64,000 bases of DNA, from positions 682,001 through 746,000 of the forward strand of contig CP084615.1 of assembly GCA_025917655.1 (NCBI GenBank), written 5' to 3'. This stretch comes from Chlorella sorokiniana. Lineage: Eukaryota > Chlorophyta > Trebouxiophyceae > Chlorellales > Chlorellaceae. The notes below the pieces were generated by a model. It was not told the DNA's origin and ran no database searches. It was given only the letters and a program-made list of their open reading frames with translations. Each line of letters opens with the position of its first letter. The first letter of the stretch is position 1. This document shows positions 22,444 through 33,536 of this stretch, piece by piece. Position numbers and translations under genes: made by a program.

Positions 22444-24450
22444 TCAGAACAGGTCCCTGAGCGTGCTGCGTGCCGCCAGGTACGCGCGACCCTCCAGCAC
22501 GTGCTCCTCTATGGCTCGCAGCCGCTCCGCCGTGTCCTGACAGGGCGGGGAGGCGGGGAGGCACAGGTCGGACGAGGCGGCTCAGGAACCATCCAAATGC
22601 ACTTGAAAAGGGGGAACACCCTGCTGGCGAGTGGTTGGCCCAGCCTGCTCTAGCCTGGTGGAGAGCCCCGCCTGTGGCCGCCCCGCCCCCGCCCCACCCA
22701 GCCGGGCCCCACCTGGCTGTACAGCAGCTGCTGCAGCCGCTCCGGCCCAAAGTCCAGAGTGCGCGAGAGCAAAGCTGAACCGCTCTCGCCGCTCGTCCTC
22801 GCTCACCTGCCGCGTGGCGTCTGCACAGAGGGCAGGCCACGGGGGAGATCGGCGGCTGGAGGGGGCTCTGAGGCAGGCAGCGCCCGTTCGAGCGGCTGGC
22901 ACTGCGCCTCGCAGCCGCCGCCCAGCACCTCGAGCCGCCTCCCCCATTAAAATATCCCCCAAACACACACACGTGCGCACACAGCCCAGCCCAGCCCCCG
23001 CCCCACCTGAGCAGAGGTACTCTGTGGTGCGCTGCGCCACGCTGGCCTCGTCCCCCAGCAGCCCCGCCAGCAGCACCATGCGCATGAGGGTGGGGTCGGC
23101 GCCGGGGGCGGTGCGCACCTCCGCCCGCGCCGCCGCGTCGGGCTCCACCGCCGCGCCTCCAGGCTGAACACGTCGTGGCCCAGCCGCTCGCCGCGCACAA
23201 ACAGCTTGGCCGCCAGCTCCCGCACGTCCAGCATGGCGTGCCACACGCGCAGCTCCTGGGCGGCGGCGGCGGCGGCAGCGGCCACGTCGCGCGGCGCCGC
23301 GTCGCGGTGCTCCCGCGCCAGCACTGCAGGGGGAGGGCGGAGGGCTGGGCGACAACCGTCCATGCAGAGGTGCAGAGCGACAGGCTGCCTGCTGTACAAA
23401 CCGCCGGCGGCGGGAACTGAAGGGCCAGGTGCCCCAGCCAGCAGGCCCCCAAGAGAGCCGTTTAGAGCATGCGTAGCGCTGTTCTCTCCCTCCTGGGAAG
23501 CGCACCCGCCACAAACGGCTTGTCGTTCACGACGCGCTGCGTCGCGAAACGGCCCACCACGCGCGTTGATGAACAGGCGCTGCCGCTCGGGAACCGTCAC
23601 AAAGTGGGTCAGCTCACACAGAGCCCCCACTGGCAGCAGGGAGGGGGAGGGCAGCAGGCAGGCACACGGGGTGGGTGCATGCAGGCATGCCGGCACATGC
23701 GCCACGGGCGGAGCACACAGGCCACCAGCAGCCAGGCCAACTGGGGGTGTGGCGAGGGAAGGCGGGGCCGGAGCAAGCGGGGGCACCGGGAGCCTCCCAC
23801 AGCAAAGCGAGCTAGCTTGGCAAACACTACCAGACACTTGGTTTCATCCTAAGCAGCTACGAATGCCCGGGCCGGCGGCAGCGCACCTTTCCATGCTGCC
23901 GCCGTCGGCCAGCACGACGCCAAGCGCGCCGGCTGGCAGACTGGTTGACCAGCTTGAAGAGCAGGCGGTAGCGGGGTTCAAATATCTGCAGCGGTACGCT
24001 CTCGGTGGGCAGCTTGACCTTGCTGAGAGTCATGAGGGGCAGGAGGAACTCGCTCTGCTGCTCCGCAGCTTCGCCGCCGCGGCCGCTGCAGCTGGCGGCG
24101 TCGCCCGGCCGCTGCTGGGCCCGATACTGCTCCGCCCACTTGCCCATGGCCTCCTTGTCGCCGCCGCTGCCGCCGCTGCTGCTGCATGCTGCTGCCGCTC
24201 CTGGCTGCTCCGCTGCCTGGGTGATAGCAACAGCGCGGCTGCTCATCTGTGGCGGCACAGGCGGCCGTGGCAGCGGCGGTAAGGGCGGCTGTGCGCCATC
24301 CCGCTCCCTGTCGCTGCTGCCTCCAGCTGCATTCGCAACTGCTGCACGTCTTTCGGGTCGGCGAAGCTGCTGTCTTGTGGTGAAGTTGGCAGAGCGCCGC
24401 ACACCTACTCCCGGCTTGCCCGTTACAGCAATCGCAGCGTGCTGAATCAT
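22444..24450 (-). CDS. LON substrate-binding-domain protein, plastid-like leader
   Basis: Stand-alone LON N-terminal (LAN) domain proteins of algae and plants lack the ATPase and protease parts of Lon; their job is poorly defined. The first exon starts MIQHAAIAVTGKPGVG and is basic and Ser/Ala-rich, like an organelle presequence. The LON fold begins at LPLMTLSKVKLPTESVPLQI and FEPRYRLLFKLVNQS and continues GVVLADGGSME. A second exon (near 23640-23520) gives LCELTHFVTVPERQRLFI and GRFATQRVVNDKPFV. C-terminal helical exons include VWHAMLDVRELAAKLF, ADPTLMRMVLLAGLLGDEA, VSEDERRERFSFAL and a last exon ending RAYLAARSTLRDLF. The frame slips at least twice (near 23935 and 23557) by a base. Internal exon borders are approximate. 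It is divergent from the next gene to the right. Confidence 0.75.
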
Positions 24451-24888
24451 TTCGTGACAGTGATTTCAATCAATCAGTGCAGACATTCAAAACGCGCGTC
24501 GCGGCCTGGGCTCACATTCTGCCCAGCGGTGGCAGCATGCGCCTGCGCCGACCACATGCAGAAGTTTCGAATAGCTGTGACTCTTGGTTTCGTCGTCATT
24601 GCAGATTTCAGTCGTGCACTCTGTATTTCTTGACAGATTTCGAGTGTTTGTATTGCACTGTGCTCATAGAACAGATTTTAGCACGCGCCGCCGATGTGCG
24701 CCTGCGTCGGCGTCCGTGCTGCGCTGCCTTCGCTTTCGGCAAAACCCGAGTGTAGTAGCGTGCTTTCATCTCCTTGTTGTCCTTCGGGTCTTAGGTTACA
24801 GATAAGGGCGCCTGCTATCCCGCAGGGTGGCCTAAGCCGAAACTGCGCAAGCAGCATTGTAACTGAGCGCTGTGAGCAACACAGCAGA
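24451..24888. promoter_or_regulatory. Divergent promoter region, otherwise empty
   Basis: About 440 bp lie between the minus-strand LON-domain gene and the plus-strand gene that follows. The sequence is less GC-rich and has no gene I can support. Confidence 0.35.
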
Positions 24889-26023
24889 TATGTCACGGCT
24901 ACCGCAGGACACCATTCAGCATACAAAAGGCAGGAAGGCGGCCACCCAGCAATGGCAGCAGAGGTTCTCAGGTGACTTATGGCGACAGCGCTCGGTTCGA
25001 TGCCCGCCACTTGGTTCTTGCTTCAAAGTACGTGAATTTGCGATCGAAGCGCCCCACAGCAGTGCCAGCTGCCCTGCCCAGCCTGCCAGGCATCCCGCCC
25101 GGTCCTCTGCAGTCCCCGCTGGGTCGCCCGCGCTTTTGCCTGACTCAATCTGTGCTCTTCATGTTGTACCGGACCAGCAGGAAGATTATCAGGCAATCCC
25201 ATCAAGGGCTATAGGAGCTGGTTGACTCGGTCGGCATGCCTAGCCCCAACAACACACCGCGCCCGGGCGCCGCCCACATACTTCAAGCAACAGGTTTGCT
25301 GCAGCCGATCTGCTGGCTGGCAGCGTGGAAGCAGGCGGGCCCATCATATCCAGATGCATTGTCAGTGGGATTGTCTGCAAGTCCATGCCAAGCGCAATAG
25401 ATTCAACGCGGGGACTGCCCATGGGTTGGTTCCCTTGCAGGCACCACGCAGCCATCACGTAACCGCGGCGGAGCCAGGGCACGCGTCAGCGTCTGCAGCT
25501 CGCGATTCCCCTGTGGCTGTCATGCACGCTGTGGCGGCTGCCTTCCGCCAGAAGCTGGGCATGACCAACGGCTGCCTCCCCGCCTCCCTGCTGCTTCACG
25601 AGGTGCTCAGCGCGCACGGCGTGCCCAGCAGGCTCAGGCACGGCTACCTCGTGCTGGCGGTTCCCTCCAGCGGAGCGTCGCCGCCCCAGCTGCTGGCGGT
25701 GGCGCACCTGTGGGTGGAGGCGGAGGTTGCAGGGTCCCTCGCCGTCCTGGACGTGGGCAGTGCGCTGGCGGCCGATGCGGGCTTGCCATCATCCGTGTCG
25801 ACTCACCTGTCGCATGACCTGCCGCCTGGCGCCACCCGGGCAGACCTGGCAGACCCGAGATGGCCGCCAGCGCGGCAGCGGCAGCGGCAGCCATGGCAGC
25901 ATGGCAGACGCTTCCATCACAGATGAGGCGGGGCTGGAGCGCATGGCAAATGCGTACTGGATGGGCGCGCCGCCGCAGCTGCAGGCTTTCAGGCAGGCAA
26001 CGCTGCAACAGCTTGAACGGTGA
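24889..26023 (+). CDS. Putative transglutaminase-like fold protein, N-terminal exons uncertain
   Basis: The convincing part is the exon from about 25441. It reads KLGMTNGCLPASLLLHEVL, GVPSRLRHGYLVLAV, VAHLWVEAE, LAVLDVGSALAADAG. The order Cys (NGC), His (HLW), Asp (LDV), each followed by the expected hydrophobic strand, is the pattern of the transglutaminase-like superfamily, so a Cys-His-Asp triad is likely. Substrate and role are unknown. The C-terminal end, ADASITDEAGLERMANAYWM to FRQATLQQLER and a stop at 26021-26023, is in another frame. A slip near 25860 joins them. The N-terminus is not resolved: an exon starting MSRLPQDTIQHTKGRK at 24889 with a CAG|GTGACT donor is one option. Confidence in the fold is moderate and in the exact model low. 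Confidence 0.5.
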
Positions 26024-26316
26024 CCAGGCCGGCTGCATCCTAACTGTTCCTGATTGCAACAGCTGACGCTGGATGATGTATTACAATCATCGAATTGATG
26101 CCGGCAGCAAATGCCGGCAGCGTGCTTGGAACTGAGTACCGTGCTGCGTGCTGAGGATCAGCCAGGCTGAGGAACTCGTTGGCAGCCGTGGCCGCTCGAT
26201 CTCGCTTCATTGCCGATCACAGATCCGGTGTAAACCCACACAAGTTTGTAGCATCGCCGGCTCGCCCTGCGTCTCTCACTCTCACCGGCAGCAAGCTCCT
26301 TTTCCCGCCATCAACC

Positions 26317-27800
26317 ATGCAGTCGATCACACTTTGTAAATCGCCTGCAGCAGCAGCAATCTGCCCTCGCAGCAGCCCCAGGGCCCCTGTGCCCTTTGCC
26401 GCGGCGCCCTGCCGCGTGGCAGCACCCCGGCGCCACCTGTGCGCCGCGGCCTCCTCTGTGGATGCCAAGGTGAGGCTGAGGGGATTCCCCTGCAGCGCAG
26501 CCTTGCATTTCCTGCACACTGTCCTTTAGCTTCTGCCCCCACGTGCTGCCCATCACTAAGCTGCTCGTCGGATGTGTTCCTGTTGTTCCTGTCCCCCCTT
26601 CCTCTCCCCCATACAGACCGACAAGTACCCGGCCTGGGAGGTCATTTACGCGGAGCTGACGTCCGCAGGCGTCCAAACGGTGTCCGCAGAAGACGCCTTC
26701 GACATGTCTGAGCTGGGCAAGGCGGTGGTGGTCGACGTGAGGCCGACGCAAGACCACCAGCAGGTGGGTGGAGGCCCTCCAGCCTGCTGCAGAGGAGCGC
26801 TTTGAGACCATGCCCGGGCTCACACAGTGAACCGGTGCAGTGCTGTGCCAGGCTTGTTGCACAGGCAGGCCATGCTGCGCATCACACTGCTGGCGCCAGG
26901 CTGGCCATGCCCGCTGCACTGCCGCCTGCGCTGCCGTGGGCTTGCCTTGTTGAGCAGGCACACCCCAAGGGCGCTGTCTCCGTGCCGGCGTTCGTCGTCA
27001 TTGACTCCCCTTCGTCGCCGGGAGAGTGGGGTGAGCTGCTGTGATTGCGCTTTCAGCCGCACAAGGTCGGCTGAAGCCATGGCGTTGGAGATTTCATGCG
27101 CTGAGCGCTCTGCGTGTGCCCCTACCAACGCTCAGGCAAATGGCTGGCGTGCAAGGCGAACGGAGTGGTGCCCACCAAGCCCAACCCCGCCATGGCAGAA
27201 AAGATTGCGGCGGCAGCAGCAGACGGCAAAGCGGTGAGCCGCTGGTCGCCCGCTGGCCGCCGTGCCTGACGTGCTGCCTGGCTGCATTGCTCGCAGAGCA
27301 TAGACGTTTGCCCCTCATGCCGGGCTTGCACACAGCCACTCTTGCACCTCGCTCGCTGCAGGTCATCCTTGCATGCGAGGCAGGCGGCACGCTGCAGCCC
27401 AGCGTGAGCTTCCCGCAGGGCAAGGTCTCTCGCAGCCTCAAGGCGGCCTGGAAGGTGGGTGAACAGGGCCGTGCAGGCCCCATGTTGGGTTGGCATGGCC
27501 GGCTGGGCGGCTGTTGCTGTGACACCTCAGCCCTTTCTGTTGTTTCGAACAGACCAATGCAAGCACCTATGAAAGCAACTGTTGCAACCCTTGTTGCCTC
27601 GCTCACCCAACCCCTGCGCCCAGGTTCTGGCCAGCGAGGCGCTGCCGGCGGAACGGGTGAAGCACCTGGAGGGCGGCGTGTACCGCTGGTACAGCTCAGG
27701 CCTGCCCATGAACGGCCAATACGACCCCTCCAACGCTGGAAAGACGCCGAACACCGCGGAAGCGCCCACAGGAAACTTCATTGATGGCAACAAGCAGTAG
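26317..27800 (+). CDS. Chloroplast rhodanese-like (sulfurtransferase) domain protein
   Basis: Rhodanese domains carry sulfur on an active-site Cys; the plastid members (STR family) have varied or unknown roles. Six exons, all in phase: 26317-26469, 26617-26763, 26958-27030, 27136-27233, 27362-27454, 27624-27800. The leader MQSITLCKSPAAAAICPR through RRHLCAAAS is a typical transit peptide. The domain reads YAELTSAGVQTVSAEDAF, AVVVDVRPTQDH (the rhodanese Asp-Val-Arg strand), HPKGAVSVPAF, and the loop VILACEAGGTLQPS with the candidate catalytic Cys. The C-terminus is hydrophilic and ends NFIDGNKQ. No membrane helix is seen after the transit peptide. No frame break. The start is the only Met that precedes the transit peptide in frame. 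Confidence 0.88.
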
Positions 27801-28733
27801 GGCCGTGCCGCTTGGCGCAGCAGCGCACGTCTTCCGACAGCAGTGCTGCTTGCCCCTTGAGCTCCAACCGTTGTATCACCGCCCGGGAGTGCTATTAGAA
27901 CGTTTATTCCAGGCCAGGGCCATCCGAAATACAGCTTGGCATCAACACATAGTCCACAACACTAGGAACACTGCTATACGCCCAATCGTGTTGGCATCAG
28001 GGTGCATTGGATCGGTGACCTGTAGGATTGAGTACGTAATGCCCGGTGCAAGGGCAATAAGAGGACAGCAGTGTCCTGCCTGGCTGTCCCGCGCTTGCAT
28101 ACGATGTGAGGTGAAGCCCTACCACGTCGTGAGCCCGTCATAGACCGCCACGGACCCATCGATTCTTTACCAACCCGCTCCCGCTTGGCTCTGCTGACCC
28201 AGCCGCCGCATCCCTTGCCTGGCCTTGGTGTCTCCCGCCTTTCGCCTAGCGTGCTTCAGGCTCGCTCGGAACGTCGAACATCGTAATCGACACTGAGGGC
28301 CAGGCCAACCCGCGCTGGCTGAGTGCATGGTGCAAGAATCCTGACACGCAGCTTAGGAGCCTGCCTCTGGTGCTGCCAAGGTGACGGGGGCTGCCCTCGG
28401 GGCTGTGAATCGCTTGCTCGTCCCCCTTCGCCGCGGCAGCGCCCCTGCCAAAGGCTTGGGCTGTGCAGCCCGCGGAGGCCCGTGGAGGCGCGCCGCCAGG
28501 TGCCGGATTGGTGGACAGCACACAGTACTAGCTCGCATCATTCGCGTCGCTAGAGGGCTAGCACGGCTGCAATGTGACGCCGCGGCTTGCCGCACGCCGC
28601 CGCCCGTGTGCGGCGGCTGGCTGAACCCAGTGCAGCAACGCAGGCCCGGGCTCTGTGCCTCGCCGGCTGGCGACTGAATGGCATGCCGTGCTTCCCGCTG
28701 TTGCAGTGGGGGCCCGCCCAGGCAGCCGCCAGC
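27801..28733. other. Intergenic region with one candidate upstream exon
   Basis: The stretch holds the rhodanese 3' end and the 5' region of the RWP-RK gene. An in-frame piece at 28259-28379, reading NIVIDTEGQANPRWLSAWC, is flanked by a cttcag acceptor and an AG|gtgacg donor and could be an upstream exon. Its phase does not join the next exon unless a base is missing near 28710. The rest shows nothing. Confidence 0.35.
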
Positions 28734-31700
28734 ATGGCTGCTGCCGGCGGCAAAGATATAGTTGGTTCGCTGGCCAAGTTCATCTCCGAGTTCAACTCCC
28801 AGCTGGCCAGCAGCAAGACCGGCAGCCTCGCGCAGGTGCGCCTCTTTGCGGCAGCAATCACGGAATGCTGCTCTGCTGCCGCGGCTGCCTGACCAGCAGC
28901 ACCTTTCCCGCTCCCCTCTACCGCAACCCTGCCAGCGCGGAGCCCCACCTCACTGGCGCCCCTCACCCTCCCACGCCCCGCGCCCGCTGCTCCTCTCCCC
29001 TCCCGCAGATATGGATGCCAGAGGCAGGGGAGGACGGCGGCGTGGTGCTCAACACGCAGGGCCTGCCGTACTCGATCAACGGCGTGGGCGACCTGCTGGC
29101 CCTCTTCCGATGCATCTCCTGCAAGTACAAGTTCTCAACCGACGTCACCAAGACGCACGCCATGGGCGCAGGTGCGCCCCCTCCCCCGGCTGCCGCGTGC
29201 TGGCGCGGCTGGGGGCACGGCGCCTGCTGGCATGCTGTCCTGCAGGCCGCCATGCTGGGCCCGCCACGCGTGCCCAGCGCGCCCGACGCGTGCCTCCCCG
29301 CTCCCGCCTCACCCCCTCCCCCTCCCTCACCCCACAGTGGGCCGTGTGTTTACCAGCGGGGAGGTGGAGATGTCGGGGCACGTGCAGCGGTACGACCAGC
29401 ACGTGTACCTGCGGGCGGCCGAGGCGCAGCGCTGCCGCGTCCACTCCACCCTCTTCATGCCCATCTACGCCTCGCCCGCCCGCGACGCCTGCCTGGCCGT
29501 GTTTGAGGTGGTGCTGACGGACCAGGACGTCAACTTTGCGGGCATGGTCGGCTGGATCATGTGAGGCGTGCGGGCGGGGGGTTGCTCAGGTGGCGACGGT
29601 GGTGTGGTGTGTGCCAGCGGGCGTGCCTGCAACCATGTGGGGCGGTCTTTGTGGCAGAGGCCAGGCAGTCCATGATGGGCCCCAGTGGAGGCAGGCTGGC
29701 TGCTCGGCCCGTGCCCCATGCTGGCCCTCCCGCACTAGCCCCGGGTCCCCCTCCCCCTGCTCACGCGCCCCCACCCACCCACCCACCCACCCACACACCT
29801 CCCTGCTTCCCTGCGCAGCTCCTGCCTGCAATCTGAGGGCCTCTACACCGCGGAGGTGGACACAGCCAGCATGCAGCACCAGCGCATGGGCCTGCGCACC
29901 CTGGGACCCACAGACTACGACGGCGTGTCGGCGCTGGAGTCGGGGGTGGCGCCGCGGCAGCCCCTGGGCCCGGGCGGCATGCCGCGCGTGCTGGAGGATG
30001 GAGTGTCGGAGCGCGCTGCGCCCGGCGGCGGCACCACCTCGCTGGACCTGCTGGCTGGCGGCGCGGCGGCTGCGGCTGCAGCGGCCGCGGTGCGCGCCGC
30101 CGAGGGCGAGACGCGGGGCAGCGGCGGCGGCAGCGGCGGCTCCGACGGCCAGCACGCCGCCAAGCGGCCGCGCACCGAGGGCGGCAGCAGCGGCGGCGGC
30201 GCGCGGGAGGAGGGCGGCGAGCGGCAGCGCCTGCAGCGGGTCACCTCAGGCCCAGAGGGCATGCCGTCCCCGGCGCCGCAGCAGGCGCCCATGGGCGCCA
30301 ACGTCTCAGGCTCCGGCGGCGGCTCAGGCCCCGCGGCGGGCACGCAGCAGCAGGCGGCGCCGCCGCCGCCGCTGCAGCCCGCGGGCCACCGGCTGTCGGG
30401 GCCGCTGCCGCCGCTGCACACCAGCGCCAGCCTGCCGGGCCTGCTCAACGGCAGCGGCCACCACAGCGGCAGCGGCGGCGGCCTGCCCAGCGGCAGCACC
30501 GCGCAGGCGGGGCAGCCGCCCGACCCCACCCCGCTGGTTCCCATCGTGGCGGCGGCGGTGCAGCAGCTGCTGTCCCAGGGCAGCCCCAACCCGCAGCTGG
30601 CGGCGCTGCTGGGCGGCGTGACGCCGCCGATGCCGCCGCCGCTGGCGCCCGCTTGCGCAGCCCTTGGCGCCCTGGCTCCTCCAGCGGCCTGCCGGCCTCG
30701 CTGCTCAACGGAGCGCTGGGCGGCGGGCCATCCCCTGGCGTCACCGGCGCGCAGCTGCACGCGCAGCACGCGGCGCAGGCGCAGCAGCAGGCGCAGGACG
30801 GCGGCGAGGGCGGCGACGAGGATGAGGAGACGGACGACGAGCGGGCCTTCCTGCGGCCGGCCCCGGCGCGGCCCAGAAGTACGGTCAGGGCAACCGGGTG
30901 CTGACGTATGATGACCTGGCGGCGCAGGTGTGTGTGTGTGGGGGGATGCGGCGCGCCGCCTTGCCGCCTGGCCCCTGGCGGGCTGCCGTGGCTGCAGCAG
31001 TGGGCGTGCCGAGCGGCGCCGGCTGACGGCTGGCTGCACGTGTTTCGCCGCGTCTGTTGTGGTCACCTTATGGTCGTATTCTGCCTGGAGCGCATGCTTC
31101 GCCTGCTGCGCTTGGCCACGCTCACCGCTAGCCGCGCGTCTGCCCGCTGCTGCCTGCAGTTTGGGTACGGCCTGAAGGAGGCGGCGGCGCGCCTCAACAT
31201 CTGCCCCACCACCCTCAAGCGCGCGTGCCGCCGGCTGGGCATCCCACGCTGGCCGCGGCGCGAGCTGGTCAAGCACAAGAAGGCGCGGCAGGCCACGCGG
31301 GCAGACGGCGGCAACGGCGGCGGCGGCGGCGGCAGCGCGGCGGCGGGCGCGCCAAACGGCCACGCCAACGGCAGCCTCAACAAGGGGCAGGGCTTCAGCA
31401 CGGGCTCGGGCCCCTCCTCCGGCGGCAGCGGCAACCCCCAGATGATGCTGGCGGCGGCGGCGGCCGCCGCCGCCGCCGCCACGCAGTCGCAGCTGCAGCG
31501 CCCGCCAGCAGCTCGCTGCTCAGCGGGCTGGGCCTGCAGGGCATGGAGCAGCTGCTGCCCCTGCAGGGAGGTGCCGACCTGGCTGCCGCCATCGCCGGCG
31601 GCCTGCAGCAGCAGGGGCAGGGGCAGGGCGGCGGGGGACCTGCCAACCCCGCCCTGGTCAGCCAGGTGCTGCAGCAGCTGCTGGTGCAGCACCAGCAGCA

Positions 31701-32464
31701 GGGGCAGCAGCCGCAGGGGCAGCAGGCCAACGGCGGCGGGCCCGGCGGCCCCGCCTGGCAGTCCGGCGGCCTGCCGCCGCTGCACGCGGGCGGCCCGCAG
31801 CGCGCCGGCAGCCTGCCGCAGCCGCTGGGCGGCTCGCAGCCGCTGCCGGCGCTGCAGGGCCTGGGGGCGGGCCCATGAACGGCGGCGCCCTGCACGGCGG
31901 CGGCCACGCGCTGCCACGCATCTCTCCGGGGCCGCCAGTACCGCTGCTCAGCAACCTGGGCCTGCCGCGCCGCGCGGACAGCAAGCTGCAAAGCTTGGGG
32001 CCAGGCATGGGCTCGCTGGACATCCTGGCTGCAGCCGACCTGGATGTCTCGGGTGCGCCCGCTGGTTCCGGCTGGCTTCTGGCTGGCTGCCCTCTCGCTT
32101 GGACTGCCGGCTCTTGCCTGCGCACAGCTGGCTGACAACATGCAGGCCGCCACACCGCCTGAAACTGTCGCCCCGCATGCTTCCACTCCCTCCTTGCCCG
32201 CCCTTCACCCCAGTGTGCCCGCCCCCGCTTCCCACCCCTCCTGCAGTGGGCAACATGAGCGTGGGAAACTCGCCGCGCCTCGCCCTCAGCAACCTGGGCG
32301 GCCTGTCCCAGCTGGGGCTCTCTGCCTTTGACTTTGGGGGCACGGTGGCGGGCGGCGGCGGCGGCCCCGCGGCCACCGCCACCGGTGGCGGCGGCGGCGC
32401 CACCGGCCCGCAGAACGACCCGGCCTTCTCCACAGGGCGATGCCGCCGCGCGCCCCGAGAAGTG
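28734..32464 (+). CDS. NIN-like / NIT2-type RWP-RK transcription regulator
   Basis: RWP-RK proteins of this type control nitrate-assimilation genes (NIT2 in Chlamydomonas, NLPs in plants). The N-terminal sensor region matches the NLP GAF-like domain: LAQIWMPEAGEDGG, LPYSINGVGDLLALFR, VGRVFTSGEVEMSG, VFEVVLTDQDVNFAGMVGW (exons about 28734-28835, 29010-29170, 29338-29563). A long Gly/Gln/Ala-rich exon follows from 29820. The DNA-binding domain is in the exon from 31161: FGYGLKEAAARLNICPTTLK and RLGIPRWPRRELVK, preceded by VLTYDDLAAQ. The eponymous RWPxRK reads RWPRRE, with Glu for Lys. Gly/Gln-rich sequence runs to a probable end RPEK. There is no PB1 domain, unlike plant NLPs. The frame slips at G/C runs near 30652, 30872, 31508, 31868 and 32440. 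An upstream exon is possible. The long minus-strand open frame over this gene is a composition artefact. Confidence 0.85.
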
Positions 32465-33536
32465 AGGCACACGGCTGCGGCGCTTGCCCCCGCGAGCCTG
32501 TGCCGCGCTGCTGCTGATAGACACCCGGCACGCCCCGTCCCTCCCCCTCCCCCGGAGAACGGTGGAATAGCGGCGCCCCGCTCGCTCCCAGCCCCAGACC
32601 AATTGTTTGCTTGTGTCACACCCCTCTCTGTTCCTGTGCTTTGCTTGTGTTAGAAGCATCCTTTCTGCAGGCGCGGCTGCTTGCTTGTCCCCAGCCCCGC
32701 GCACGCGCTCGTCACCAAGTTTTTCTCGGCCCTGTGCCTGCGGCCCCAGCCCGGCTTGGTGGCTGGGGCGCATGGCAGCGCAAGCCCCGCCTGACGCGGG
32801 TGATGCGTCCAGTGCTTGCCCCACCGCCCCTGCCCCTCTGTGCAACGGCGTTCACCCCAGGTGGGGCTCCCCCGCATGTTTACTTCGAACCCACCCCCTT
32901 TGACTGGACGGTCCTTGAAAGCTGTTTCTCTTTGGTCTGCTTGCTCTGCCCTTGTTGGGCGGGCATACTGCTGCATGCGCGCGTGCGAGCCTAGTGAAGC
33001 ACCGCAAGCACTCCGCACCCTTCCCTTGACCCCGCAAGCTGTGCACGTTCCTTTTTACCGACCCGCGTCCTCTGCCGCATCTCGCACGCTCTTTGCTAGC
33101 CCTCAAGTTCAACTCTGGACTGTTGCTTGTCGTTGCTGCATCACAGCGCACCGCACCTAGCAGCAGGGCAGCGGTATGCCAGCCTCCGCTGATCAGCTGA
33201 GCACCTGTTTTTCACCTATTTGTTCGGTACCCCCTTTCCCCTCTTTTCCCCCTGTTCCACCCTTCTTGCCATTCGCTTGGGATTTTCGTGGCCGCACCCC
33301 GGCCAGGCAGCTTGATAACGTTTGTGACGCCTGGCACCCTCCAGCCCAGCCAACCCTTTCCAGTGCGCAGTGTAACGCTCGTGGCTTTTCAGAGGAAATC
33401 CGTGGCACAGGGTTGCACGGCACATATGCGGCGAGCAGCACGAAATGAACAAGGACAGGCAGGTCAGGGGGAGCGACGAGAGCGGGAGCTGGAGCGGGGA
33501 CAGGAGGGCTTGCGCTGAACGGGGCTGGCGCCTGCC
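32465..33536. other. Convergent 3' region, 1.07 kb, no gene recognised
   Basis: The RWP-RK gene (+) and TAB2 (-) end here. The sequence is T/C-rich on the plus strand with only short frames. It probably consists of long 3' untranslated regions. Confidence 0.4.

Noticed and set aside
29765-29805. (CCCA)n tract as a regulatory site
   Set aside because: It is a simple pyrimidine-rich intron end near an acceptor; similar tracts occur in many introns here.
29915-31363. Long minus-strand open frame of 482 codons over the RWP-RK gene
   Set aside because: It mirrors a GC-rich, Gly/Gln-coding exon and has no domain. The plus strand has the NLP sensor and RWP-RK motifs.
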